Assembly (NCBI GenBank): GCA_005784505.1 | Contig: VCAZ01000025.1 | Location: 5,110,001 to 5,174,000 of the forward strand | Reading direction: 5' to 3' | Length of the DNA: 64,000 bases | From: Bagarius yarrelli | Lineage: Eukaryota; Chordata; Actinopteri; Siluriformes; Sisoridae | Part shown: positions 1-10,916 of the stretch, one piece after another | Position numbering within the stretch: position 1 is the stretch's first letter | Layout: each line of letters starts with the position of its first letter | The notes under the pieces: model-generated | The model's database searches: none | Told to the model about the DNA's origin: nothing | Seen by the model: only the letters and a program-made list of their open reading frames with translations | Program-made: the position numbers and the translations under genes

Positions 1-221
1 TAATGACGAGTGAGGGTGATATTTTAGAAAACGTGATTTGTGGATTCAAGGCAATGATTAATAATGAACGAATGTTTATCATTTACACATTGTTTTAAAT
101 TTGAAGCATTCAGACATGAGAAACGATTCCTTTTTTAGCTTCAACAAAGATAATTGTAGTTTATTTATACAGTAAAGACTCTACAGTGTGATCTTTACAT
201 TTGATCATATGTATATGTATG

Positions 222-255
<34 letters not shown>

Positions 256-299
256 TATCTATATATATATATATATATATAGTAGTTTTTTTTTTAAGG

Positions 300-326
300 T
301 CCACTTGCTAACAGTTTTTATATCTG

Positions 327-390
<64 letters not shown>

Positions 391-414
391 TATAAAAAAC
401 TGTTAGCAAGTGGA
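300..414. repeat. Imperfect inverted repeat around a long TA tract
   Basis: The arm at 300-329 (TCCACTTGCTAACAG then TTTTTATATCTGTA) is matched, reversed and complemented, by 385-414 (ending CTGTTAGCAAGTGGA) with a one-base length change. The space between is almost pure TA repeat. On one strand this can fold into a long hairpin. It may be a palindromic MITE or a TA microsatellite that has formed a snap-back duplication of its flank. Confidence 0.85.
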
Positions 415-1402
415 AATGGAAAATGGATGCTGGTTAACACCAAATACAGTATTAATTTGACATGGTTTATCTTCTGTTTATTTACTTTCCATTTCAGTAA
501 TTGATTGATAAACTAAACAATTCTAGTTTTATAATCAATCCTATATTATAGCATGCTTTTACTTATTTTTTTATTTTGTGACTTCTTCAATACAAATACA
601 TTTTTAATTTCCAGATATTACTTCTTAAACCAAGAAATAACTCCCGTCGAAGTCTCCAGAAGCTCTGTGTCAGTTTCTATAAGATTCTCATCAATACATA
701 CCGGATAGTTTCATAATAAAACTGCACAAATTTTACTATTAGAAAATAAAATAAATATGATTTAGTATAAACTATATAAAAACTAATTATTCAATTAAAG
801 CTATTTCGCAGGACTAATCTAGCCATCAGGGCTGCTGTTTCCGACTAATCTGATTAAAGAACTGATTAATGTTACTGTTAAAAACAAGTATCTGTTAGTC
901 TGTATGAGCCGTTTGCTGTTCCTGCATTGTCAGGGCTTTTGAGGGATTCAACAGATGTGTGCAGATGTGAAAGATTATCAGTGCAGCCGTAACGGTTAAA
1001 CTGAACAGAAGTCGTAATCGACACAGCCAGGAGACAACCGCCAGGGTGGAGATCCACAACACACACACACACACAGGCCCACCCTGATAATGTCAGCCTG
1101 TAGTTAGTCTCAGCCTCAAACGTCACACCCACTGACCGCTAAATGTCTGATGCATAAGACACACTTAGCTGTGACGCTTCTATGTCGTCTTCTGATCGGT
1201 TGAAGCGTACAGGATTTCCAGATGACGAGTGTGTTGTGCTATTTAGCAGTCCACCTGAAAGCAACCCGTTTGTTGTATTTATATCCAAGGCAATACTCAA
1301 GATCATTTAGATGCTGGCTTCTTAAAAGTATGCAAGGTTCACAGTATAGACGGTTTAAAAGACGTTTAAGATTATTGCTTAAGGTACGAAGTGACAAATG
1401 TC

Positions 1403-1443
1403 ATTGGTTGCTTTATCTATCAGTCACACGTCCTCTTGGGCGG
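1403..1443 (+). promoter_or_regulatory. Candidate hmbs promoter motifs
   Basis: Within 41 bases there are an inverted CCAAT box (ATTGG, 1403-1407), TTATCT (a GATA-factor site on the other strand, 1413-1418) overlapping TATCAG, and a GC box GGGCGG (1438-1443). The mammalian HMBS erythroid promoter uses GATA and CACCC/GC-type sites, so the cluster is suggestive. No transcription start or first exon could be tied to it, so this is inference only. Confidence 0.25.
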
Positions 1444-2063
1444 ACCTTAACCATTCAAAGCGGCCAAGATTCCCAGACCTTCTAACATCTGGCTATGCGA
1501 GACTAGCCTTCAGCTAACAACACCGCCTACTTTCCCTCTTTTTCAACAGTCATCCAAACTATAGCAGTGCACTATATAGAGCATGGCAAAGGGGTGATGG
1601 AACCCTTTTTCACCAGTACACTGATGTTTTACAACCAGTATAAACAAATGAATAATTTTAGTGCTTGAAGATAATGACTCCGCACACACACACACACACA
1701 CTCACACACACCAAAGCATTCGGGCGCTTACAGCACTCGTTCTGCATTATTTCCGCTGTTGTTTTCTGCCTCTAGGAACAAAACTCGAAATAAATTGCAT
1801 TCTATTGCACTGTCATAATTATGCCTACCGCTATATTGGATTATCTGCACACTTTTATGTAGAGTTGCAGGCCTGTAGTGAACTTTGCAAAGACATTTGG
1901 TGCTAAACATGGACATAACAAAACAGAATGAAATTATTTTTTTCTGGCCCTCTGGTAAACAAAATCTGAATTTAAAAAACCCCACATTTTTTAGAGGTTT
2001 TCTCATTGAATCCTCTTTGACCTTAAAAAATGTAAACTTTTTTCATCTGTATATGTTTTGCAG

Positions 2064-5000
2064 GATGAAGACGGCAAAGCCATCAGGGTCATTCGCATCG
2101 GGACAAGGAAAAGCCAGGTAAGTGCACATCTGGATTGTGTAATAGTCAGAACATGAAGCATTATGTAACAGTTTTCCACATTAAGAAGCGCTTTAAGAAT
2201 TAGTACTAAAGAAAAGCATAAACATGACAGGGTGTATTAAACCTACTGGCCACTTAAAAACCATGCAAGTTAATTCATTTATTAAAACAGCCAATCATGT
2301 GTCTGCAACCCTGGGCTTTGAGTATGGAAACGATGGTCTTGTTAAAAGGAGAGGTTAGCGGAGAATGGACAGAGTGTTTCAAGCTGACAGAAAGGGTTAA
2401 AGCAACAGCAGTTGTCACTCTTTGAAAACATAATCAGCTGAAAAGCATTTTAGAACTCGCAGTACAGCAGAACCCCATGTAGATGGAATGCAGTAGCTGA
2501 AAAACGCAGTGGGTTCCACGTCCGTCATGAGCACAGGCTTTTTAAAAAATTACTGTACATTGATAATTGAATAGTTCTTAATGATGCAGTGGGTGATGAT
2601 GCCTAAACTTTCTATCCTAACACTCTGATCTCGCTTTGTTTTATACCGAAGCTCGCTCGCATTCAGACAGACAGCGTGGCGGAGAAGCTTACAGACTTGT
2701 ACCCTGACGTGCACTTTGAAATCGGTAAGAGCTTATTTCACAAACACCTTGTTAGACTCCTGATGGTGGACTTTGATGGAGTCCACCCAGCTTCACTACT
2801 GGCTTTCTTAGCAAAGCCCTTAACCCTTCACTGCTCACTGTATAAAAAATTAATGATTGTATTGTTAGTCACTCTGGATAAGGGTGTCTGCCTGGGCTGT
2901 GCAATTTAAATGTTAATACAAAATACTGCATCGTTCTTGTGCACATGTTCAAGATGTTAATTAATCAGAGCTCACGCAACGTGCAAAAAAGGCATGCACA
3001 CTTGCTTCAACATTCAGCCATCAGTGTTGCTAGATTGGACGGTATTTAGCCTAGTTGGATGGTTTTTAGCCTAGTTTTAGCCTAGTTTTAGCCTGGTTGG
3101 GTTTTTTTTAGCCTGGTTAGGGTTTTTTAGCCTGGTTGGGAGGGGGGTTAGCCTGGTTGGGCGTTTTTTAGCCTAGTTTAATCTGTCTAGGGTCAACGCC
3201 GTAAGTCAAACACCGTCATAAATCGACAACCAACAATCAGAAAGTCATGCAGTTTTAATTTGAACATGAGGTGTCTTTACAATACATGCCTTTATCATGC
3301 ATGTTGCATTAGTGTAACGTGTAAAATACTCACAGCTTGAGCATAAGCGGAAAAAAGACTATAACTCTGGTGTGTTGTAATATTTATAAAATATTTAACT
3401 ATGTACACTAAGCAGCGGGATTTACAGAAACTGTGTTTTGTATCTTCTGTTATTGAAATGAATAACTCAAAGTAGGCTATGCAGTAATAATAATAATAAT
3501 AAATAATACAAAGTAATAATAAATTGGCTATAATTTTAGCTCCCACAAATTGTTTAGTAGCTTCTTTTAGAGTAGCTGTATTTTTGTTTTCTGTTTTTAT
3601 GGCACAATGTAATAAATTTTAAGCATATTACTGTACAGTTGGTTAATTCACTGGCTGCTATGGAAATAAATATCTGTTATATGAAACTTGACCCTGAATT
3701 AAGGCAGCGCTGAGTAATTTATCTCCATCTTGCTCATAATATAGAATGATGCAGTCAGCTGTGTTTTGAACATGCTGTTGTAATGACATTGCATATACGT
3801 TTGTTACAGTGGCCATGTCGACGATAGGCGACAAAATCCTTGACACGGCTCTATCAAAGGTAAGCCTCAAGGACACTTTACAATAAAATCATCAGTAATA
3901 ACAAAAAGAACATCAGACATTCAGCGAGTAATACTGTTATTGGCTAGACAGAGTGATCTGATCATTTTAATAATTAACTCCTGAGTAATTACTATGCTTT
4001 CACTTTATGATTGACTATTTTTCTTTGATTCACATCGTAAAACACATCTATCTGGGTTTTTTTTACATTTTAATTTTGACATGTAATTAAATAAAACCTT
4101 ATCTGGCTTTTTCGTCTGAAACTTCAGCTGAATTTCAAGTAGTAACAAACAATCCAGCATTATTTATTAAAAAAGTTTATGCTATAGTTCAGTATAGTTT
4201 CATTCAGACTTTCATGTTGTTTTTGTTTTTTAATTTAAAAATAGGATGTTTCATTTTTTTTTTTTTAATTTTATCTAAATTTCAGTCTGGATAAACAGCA
4301 GTTTTTCTTGTTTTTTTTTCCTCTGTGAAAGATAGGTGAAAAGAGTCTCTTCACCAAGGAGTTAGAAAACGCTTTGGAAAAAAAAGAGTAAGCACATCTT
4401 TGATGATCTTTCCATTCATCTCCATTCATCATGTTTACTAAGAACCAGTGGGGTTTTTGTGTTAGTATGAAAGACACTGTTGATTCTTTCGTCCTCACAG
4501 GGTTGACCTGGTGGTCCACTCTTTGAAGGACTTGCCTACGAGTCTTCCTGTGGGTTTTACAATAGGAGCCGTCCTCAAGTGAGTAGAACAAACTATAGTC
4601 CTCTGAACTGAGAAAACACAAGTACTGGCTTTAGAGACTTTCAAACGTTCCTCGGTTCCTGTGGTTGCTTTTATGAAGAAAAGATTGTTTGAGCAGAAAC
4701 AGGTGATTAGGCAGTTGTAGGGGTTCGTTCATTTATAGAATCTATGGCGGAACTGGCCATCTTTAGTGCTGGTGGTATTTTATTTGATATTTTATTCAAA
4801 ACCTCTAACAAAAATAATTATTTATAATTGACGAATTGAAAAACTCATCAGATGCTGATTTGGATGCATAAAAAAAGCGTAAGATATATTTTACTAACCT
4901 GTTAGTGGTTTTATTTTTTAACCTTTCTTAACCTTATAACCTATCACTTTACTAAAGACACATAAGTTTTAATAAGTGTTTCAGTTTTTACCGCTTAATA

Positions 5001-8000
5001 AATCATTTAATAATCAACAGACACCATTATAACCATCCTAATATAGCTTAATATTCTGATCCTATGTTATCTTTACCAACATTCATTGTAAACATGTGAT
5101 TATGAATTATATTAAAAAGGTTGTACATATAAAAGACAATAATTGTTCTCTGAGACTATACATTCATCGTAAAACTTGCTAGCTTTACGATGAACATACT
5201 AGCACATTATTGAGAATACATGGAAAAAAAATTACTCGCTTTTTCTGGCAGTGAAACAGGAACATGAATAATTGGTACCGATCTATTTTTAAGCAAAACC
5301 TGTTTTATACTGACCCTCATTTCTAAAGCATGTTTAATAAACCTATTGTTTTCCTTTAAAGGCGAGAAAACCCCGCTGATGCAGTAGTTTTGCATCCCAA
5401 AAATTCAGGAAAATGTCTTGATTCACTACCAAACAAGAGGTTTGACACGTCTACCATTCCACCACTTATAAGTTTCCGTCAGTGTTTCTTTACCGTTACT
5501 GCAATTTTCTAAAATATTCCTTCTTTAGTATCATAGGAACGAGTTCTCTTCGCCGGGCTGCACAGCTGAAGAAACGGTTTCCTCACCTGGAGTTTAAGGA
5601 CATTGTATCTTTCTAATACATTATTTTCATTAGGCTGAAGGCTCATTTGAGCACGTATATAAATCAGAATGTTCCTTAGCGAGATTTATTTAGCGAGGTA
5701 ATCTTAACACCCGCCTAAAGAAGCTGGATGATGGCAGTGATTTTGCTGCTATTATTCTCGCTGCAGCTGGACTGAAGAGGATGGGCTGGGAAAGAAGAAT
5801 CAGCCAGGTATCTTTTGGGTGTGTTTTTCTTTAGAATAATCAGAAAGAGTCCCTCTTTTTACTGCAATCATTTAATGGTTGTTTTATAATTACAAGTTTG
5901 GTTGAATTTTTCTTCGGTAAGAGAGAAAAACAAAAGAAAATGTAAACGGGTTAACATTAACATTTGTTTAACTTTTTGTCTTTGGCTGTGTCTTAAATAT
6001 TTTGTTTTAACCTTTCTGATCAAATCGTTTAATTAAAATGGGAAATTGACTAAATTATGCATATTTAATTCCCCTAATGATGCTCACATCCTAATGTAAT
6101 TTTTGACCTTTTCAAAATGACTGATGCAGCAAGTGAGAATAGAAAAACATACAGAGCAAATGATCGGCATCTTTTAAAATTAGCAGCTGTTTATGAAAAG
6201 TTTGTGATGTCAGACAGACAGACAAAAAAAAACAAGGAAACAAAGAAAGAAAAGCCTAAATTGAAAGTTCCCAGAATGTTGAGAGTGATAGTAAGGGATG
6301 AGGAAACATTCTTTTATGATTACTTCCTCATTTTTTTTTCTTTGCTCACTTTTTAGAGACTTCAATTCAGATTTCTCAAAGTTTTTTATGACAATGGCTA
6401 AAAGTGTTACACAACTTCAAATGTATTGCCTTACCAATAATCTTACTTGTGTTTTTTCCATGCTGTTGTAGATCCTCAGCTCAGATGATTGCATGTATGC
6501 AGTTGGACAGGTGGGTAACCTTGTTGCAAATTAGTCAGATATTTCCTATTTTTTAGTTAGACTGTTGACTTGGCTATTATTATTAAAATGTTAGGTATAG
6601 TGTGACTCTGATAGTGTGTATCTGGGGTGTTGTGGTGGTCCTCAGGGCGCTCTGGCTGTGGAGGTACGGTCTTGTGATCAGGACATCCTGGAGATGGTGT
6701 CAGTGCTGCATGACCGGAACACAGTGCTGCGCTGTATTGCTGAGAGAGCTTTCCTCAAGCGCCTGGTGAGTATTCTGCTGTAATCCGGAGCGTTCTACAT
6801 TCTGTTACTTATTTACACACACATACACACACACTTCACAAGCTTCATCATCTTAAGCTCTGTAATAGCTTGGAATATGTTGTTTTACATTACAGGAAGG
6901 AGGGTGCAGTGTTCCAGTTGCTGTTCACACAGAAATGAAGGATTCTCAGGTAAAAGCACATTCATTTGAGACTCTTTCACTGAAATTATTTTAATACTTT
7001 GTCCGTACCTAAATTTACCTAAATCTAAAAATATCAGAAAATTCAATCCATGGGTAGATATTTTGTTCCTGCGGTTCCCAAACTTTTTCTGGCATTTCAT
7101 AATTATCCTGGTTATCATTAATTATTTTTGTTTAAAAAGAGAAATCATTTATATATTTATTTATATATTATGGCTTGTATTTCGGCCATTTTTCTTCTTT
7201 AAACTTTCGGTGCATCCCTATAAAAATCTGCTGACTTTACACTAGCCTTTTCCCCAGTTTGGGAACCACTACATTAAAATATACAAAAGAAATCAATGTT
7301 GAAGCTGTAATGAATGACACTTTTTAACACTTAAATAGAATAAAATGTGGGAGCACAGTGGTTAAGGTGTTGGACTGCTAATTGGAGGATCAGAGTTTGA
7401 TTCCCAGCACCACCAAGTTCCCACTGCTGGGCCCCTGTGCAAGGCTCTTAACCCCCAATTGCTCAGTTATTAAGAGTAAATGTAAGTCGCTCTGGATGAG
7501 GGTGTCTGCCAAATGCTGTAAATGTAAATTATAAGCTTAAACAGACACAGTATAGAAAGTTACTTTGCCTGATTTTTTCTGTTTATGCTTTTATGTTTCT
7601 AGCTGTATCTCACAGGAGCAGTGTACAGTTTAGATGGTTCAGACAGCCTAAAGGAGACCATGCAAACCAGCACTGAATCCGAAGATCAGGTAACCCCCCC
7701 CCCCCCATATTACAGTTTTTTCACATTTATTATATTTTTTTCACATTGCAGATAATAAAATAAAGGATTACAAACAGCTTAACAACAGCTATTCTAGTAA
7801 TCAGATATATAATATAAAAAGGGCATTTGAAAATCGCGCACTTGCTGCTCAGATTAGACAGTCCTTTTTTTTTTTTAATTGCCCTCTTTTAGCCTGGTGG
7901 GTTACTGTCCAAAAAAACTCATCCAACCATATTTATTAGAGAAAGCTTGCTTTATTTTTTAATTTCTACAAATTAATGCAGATTTGTGTTAAGACTTGTT

Positions 8001-8493
8001 GTGTAATGTCATGACAACACTTATTTAGCCTCATTTATTCCATTAAACAAGACCGTTTTTGTGTGTTTTTAACAAGTACATGTGTAAAGGTTTACCACTG
8101 AAAATGTTGATTTGTATTGTAGGTTGAGAACCTTTATGTATTGTACAGAAAAGAGCCTTTTCATTGCTTTGTACTACCACCAAGCTAAAAATAAAACTGC
8201 AGTTAAAGCAGAACAGATAAGTTTATGATTAAACTCCAAACACAACATTTGCATGACGGACAAAAAGTTTATAAATAAAATTACAAATCGTTATTTTTGG
8301 CCATCATTGCCTGGTTTAGGAGCAGGAGAAGGTTGATGAGAAAGTGCAGCGTGTGGGAGTCACAGCGCTGAAAGTTTCAGGAGCGGCTCAGGACGCGGCC
8401 GAGAAACTCGGCATGGACCTCGCCAATCTGCTGCTGAGCAAAGGAGCCAAAGAGATTCTCACTGTAGCCAGACAGCTAAATGACTCGCATTAG
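2064..8493 (+). CDS. hmbs: Hydroxymethylbilane synthase (porphobilinogen deaminase), first exon not found
   Basis: This is the third enzyme of haem synthesis, a cytosolic protein that joins four porphobilinogens into hydroxymethylbilane. Exons: 2064-2117, 2652-2724, 3810-3859, 4332-4387, 4501-4578, 5362-5439, 5529-5604, 5694-5807, 6472-6510, 6646-6765, 6896-6949, 7603-7689, 8320-8493 (stop TAG). All introns are GT-AG and the 1053 joined bases stay open, giving 350 residues. Human HMBS has 361, so one exon of about 11 residues is missing. Family motifs seen: [15 protein letters not shown] at the start; HSLKDLP with the catalytic Asp; [11 protein letters not shown] and RGNLNTRL, the cofactor- and substrate-binding arginines; and [11 protein letters not shown], whose Cys carries the dipyrromethane cofactor. 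The end, [11 protein letters not shown] then RQLNDSH, matches the family. The residues before RVIRIG are KAI, so the Met used by the human erythroid isoform is absent. Teleosts can have two hmbs copies; which one this is cannot be told. Confidence 0.96.
2770..2914 (+). mobile_element. Degenerate tRNA-derived SINE
   Basis: It lies in hmbs intron 2. Recognisable parts are 'GCAAAGCCCTTAACCCTTCA' and the tail 'CACTCTGGATAAGGGTGTCT', both shared with the clearer copies in this window. The tRNA-like head is badly decayed. Confidence 0.6.
3045..3182 (+). repeat. Short minisatellite, AGCCTGGTTGGGTTTTTT-type unit
   Basis: About seven imperfect copies of a unit built on TTTTAGCCTGGTTGG follow each other in an hmbs intron. 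Unit length varies because of the T and G runs. Confidence 0.8.
7347..7530 (+). mobile_element. tRNA-derived SINE (nearly full length)
   Basis: It lies in hmbs intron 11. A-box-like 'GTGGTTAAGGTGTTGGACTG', B-box-like 'GTTTGATTCCCAGC', the body 'CCACTGCTGGGCCCC', and the tail 'CGCTCTGGATGAGGGTGTCT' followed by AAATGTAAAT are all present in order. This is one of the best copies for defining the family. Confidence 0.9.
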
Positions 8494-8690
8494 ATATCTG
8501 TGGAATCACTTACGTTAATTATTTTTCATTAACTTTGTCAGAATTGTTTTAATTTTCATTTTATACATCAGCCTAAGATATATATAATATAATATAATGT
8601 ATTTTATCTAATATAAAATACATTTTATATTTATTAGACAGTTAATATTTTTAAATTTTACAAAACCCCACTTAATTATGGTATAGCAAT

Positions 8691-8696
8691 AATAAA
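8691..8696 (+). terminator. hmbs polyadenylation signal
   Basis: A canonical AATAAA lies 198 bases after the hmbs stop codon. Another AATAAA at about 8883 could serve as a later site. Confidence 0.6.
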
Positions 8697-10034
8697 ATGT
8701 TCTTACTATTCATCCAGTGTTTCTCTCTCTCTCTCTTAAAGGTGATTAAATTAAATATGGATTTTTGTAATGCTTTTTATTCTGTGTCAGAAAAGAAGGT
8801 CATCTGCCGGCGACATAGTGTGGTGGGTTAATGGTGGCTTTTATTATTTTATATGGTTGTTGTAGAAACAATATTGTTTATGAATAAAGGCATATTGCTT
8901 CTGTAATCACAAAAAATAAGTTATTTACCTACTTAAGTTTCATACAACTTATTTTACACAAAATTAAAAAAAATTTTAAAAAAATTTAAAAATCTCACCA
9001 TGTAATTAAACAACAACAATACAATTCAGTTCTATTAAAGCTGCTTTGTTTAAGTGATAATCATGTTTTACATGATGAGTTCATGTACCCGATAAGACGG
9101 TGCTTAGCTGGCTTTCTTGCCCTCAAATACTTTGTTTCCTATATATTTCATTGGTCTGTTATTTCTGATTGTATTGTATAAGCTTATTTTGCTGTAGACA
9201 TGTTACATAATACTATTACAAGTTAACATCTGGTTCATAAGATGTTAAATATGCCCAAATAGAAACAGATGCAGACATGAAACTTGATGTCAAAGATCTA
9301 AATACAGACCTTCTCCTGTGTTTAATTTATCTGGCTTTCTCACTTCCCCTCCCCTGAGTACTAACTGGACACACCTGATTGCAATCACCACTCACTCACC
9401 TCTATTTAAGCACATTACACACACACACACACATAGATATGCATACATATGCGGTCTTGTCTTAGACTAGAAACTGAGTTTTTCTAAGAGCTTCCTAAAG
9501 ATATCCAGACCAATTCCACAACAAACTTCTCATCACTCCAGCATCTCTACTACTGTCTTCATTTAGCTCTGTTCATCATCCACCATTTACTTAGGACAGT
9601 ATTCACTATTTTTTCTCTTCCATTTTATGCTCTACTTGTTTTTGCTGTGCTGTAAATTAAACTGTTGATTTACCCCCTTTACCTGAGTTGTCACTCTATA
9701 CTTGAGTTATTAAGGAACCTGATGTTTGTTGTTTTTTTGCTTTCAGATATAAAAAAATCTTTTGAGATGTTACTTCTAGTATGTGAATGTATTATTTTAA
9801 TTGATGCTTTTGTACATAAAATACATGACTACACAACTGTAATATGATACATTTGATACATATGAACTTGCTCTTGTTCATCTACTGCATTAGTTGATTT
9901 ATTATTTTTGGTCATTGTCAAGTGGTTCATTTCATTTTATTTAGCTTGTGTTTATTGCAATATTTTTTCCAGTGCAGATATTTTTTGACAATACAATCAT
10001 ATAGATATTTTAGTCTGACATTACATAGAAAGAC

Positions 10035-10395
10035 ATACACTACTATATAAAAGTGTCGGGCCACCTGACCATCACAGCTGTGTGTAATTTTAAACAGATT
10101 TATTTTCTCTTTTGCTTTCATAGTATCTTCCACATTTTCCAAAAAAGTTTTCTATTTTCCTATTAGTAAGATCAGACTTTAATGTTGAATGAGGAAGTCT
10201 GGAGTGCAGTTGGTGTTTCAGTTCATCCCAAAGAGGTGTACTTTTGGGCCCCCAGAGATCCATAATTTTAAAGTATGTTTGTTGATTGGGTGTGGTAGAG
10301 GGCCCAACCTCATATTCCTTCATGGGCCCATAATTGCTAGGGCATGGATCCAGAAACTTTTGGCCATGCATTGCATTGAACGTCATATCAATATT
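10035..10395 (-). mobile_element. Tc1/mariner-type transposon relic, terminal inverted repeats plus transposase scrap
   Basis: On the minus strand one end reads GGCCAAAAGTTTCTGGATCC. The other end (plus-strand 10035-10075) reads as its decayed inverse and includes CACCTGACCATCACA. Minus-strand translation inside gives PLWDELKHQLHSRLPHS, the C-terminal 'WDEL' region seen in Tc1/mariner transposases (usually HLWDEL). The frame is fused to non-coding sequence and the catalytic core is absent, so it is dead. The same family recurs at 41603, 52130 and 59330. Confidence 0.7.
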
Positions 10396-10659
10396 ATTAG
10401 TAGCCTGAAATGTATACGCTATTAAAATAATGAATGTGTGATAATCTTTAAAATCAGTATGTGTTACACTATATACATCGTGTATATAAAACGTATACAA
10501 TAAATGTTAAAATGGTGGTCCACATGCTTATATCCATCCAAATATCGGTGATCCTATCTGAATTTTTTTGCGATATCTTGTCTATAAACTGATAGACTTA
10601 AGTTCCGCCCACTTCGTCAGGTTTACGCATTCTATTCGATACTGACGTGTCAGTTATTG

Positions 10660-10850
10660 TGCACGTAGATCTGTAATTGGCTGTGGTGGAGTTCGGGGTT
10701 GGTCCAATCACGTTGCGATTTCCCGAACATTGTGAGGAAACCGTACACGGTGTCGGAAGGATTTCCTGTGCTGTTGCTGAGCTGCAAGAAATTGCGACGA
10801 CTTCAGCTGAAAGAGCGTCCCGGTATTTATTTTCCCCCAATTTAATGTCT
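10660..10850 (+). promoter_or_regulatory. snx12 promoter region with two CCAAT boxes
   Basis: Just upstream of snx12 the DNA becomes CpG-rich. It holds an inverted CCAAT box (ATTGG, 10676-10680) and a direct one (CCAAT, 10704-10708), 28 bases apart, a usual NF-Y arrangement. There is no TATA box. This fits a broadly expressed housekeeping promoter. Confidence 0.5.
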
Positions 10851-10916
10851 TAGTAAAGAAACGTTTACTGCGCGTGTCCTAGACTACGTCCAGAAGTAGC
10901 TAGCTAGCCAGTAATA

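Larger units (their letters stand above)
1..2063. other. Upstream region of hmbs; no coding exon identified
   Basis: No convincing coding exon is seen here. The stretch holds TA-rich repeats (229-414), a CA run near 1059-1076 and another at 1683-1712. The missing first hmbs coding exon should lie here or left of the window, because the exon at 2064 opens with a normal splice acceptor and begins in phase 0. A small cluster of promoter-like motifs sits at 1403-1443. Confidence 0.6.
8494..10600. other. hmbs 3' UTR and intergenic DNA
   Basis: The first part is the hmbs 3' UTR. The rest is AT-rich with no coding exon seen. Around 9350-9430 there is a stretch ('CTGGACACACCTGATTGCAA', then 'CTCTATTTAAGC', then a CA run) that resembles the promoter-proximal end of fish retroelements, but no LTR pair was found. 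A Tc1/mariner relic fills 10035-10395. Confidence 0.6.

Noticed and set aside
188..406. Open frame of Tyr/Ile repeats
   Set aside because: It is only the translation of the TA microsatellite.
1195..1320. Short ATG frame starting MSSSDRLKRTGFPDDE as hmbs exon 1
   Set aside because: It has no phase-0 donor, and no family match was seen.
7347..7420. tRNA gene
   Set aside because: The A and B box-like sequences belong to SINEs; no cloverleaf with proper stems follows.
10090..10500. 136-residue minus-strand frame as a gene
   Set aside because: It is a transposase scrap (WDELKHQL) fused to non-coding sequence.
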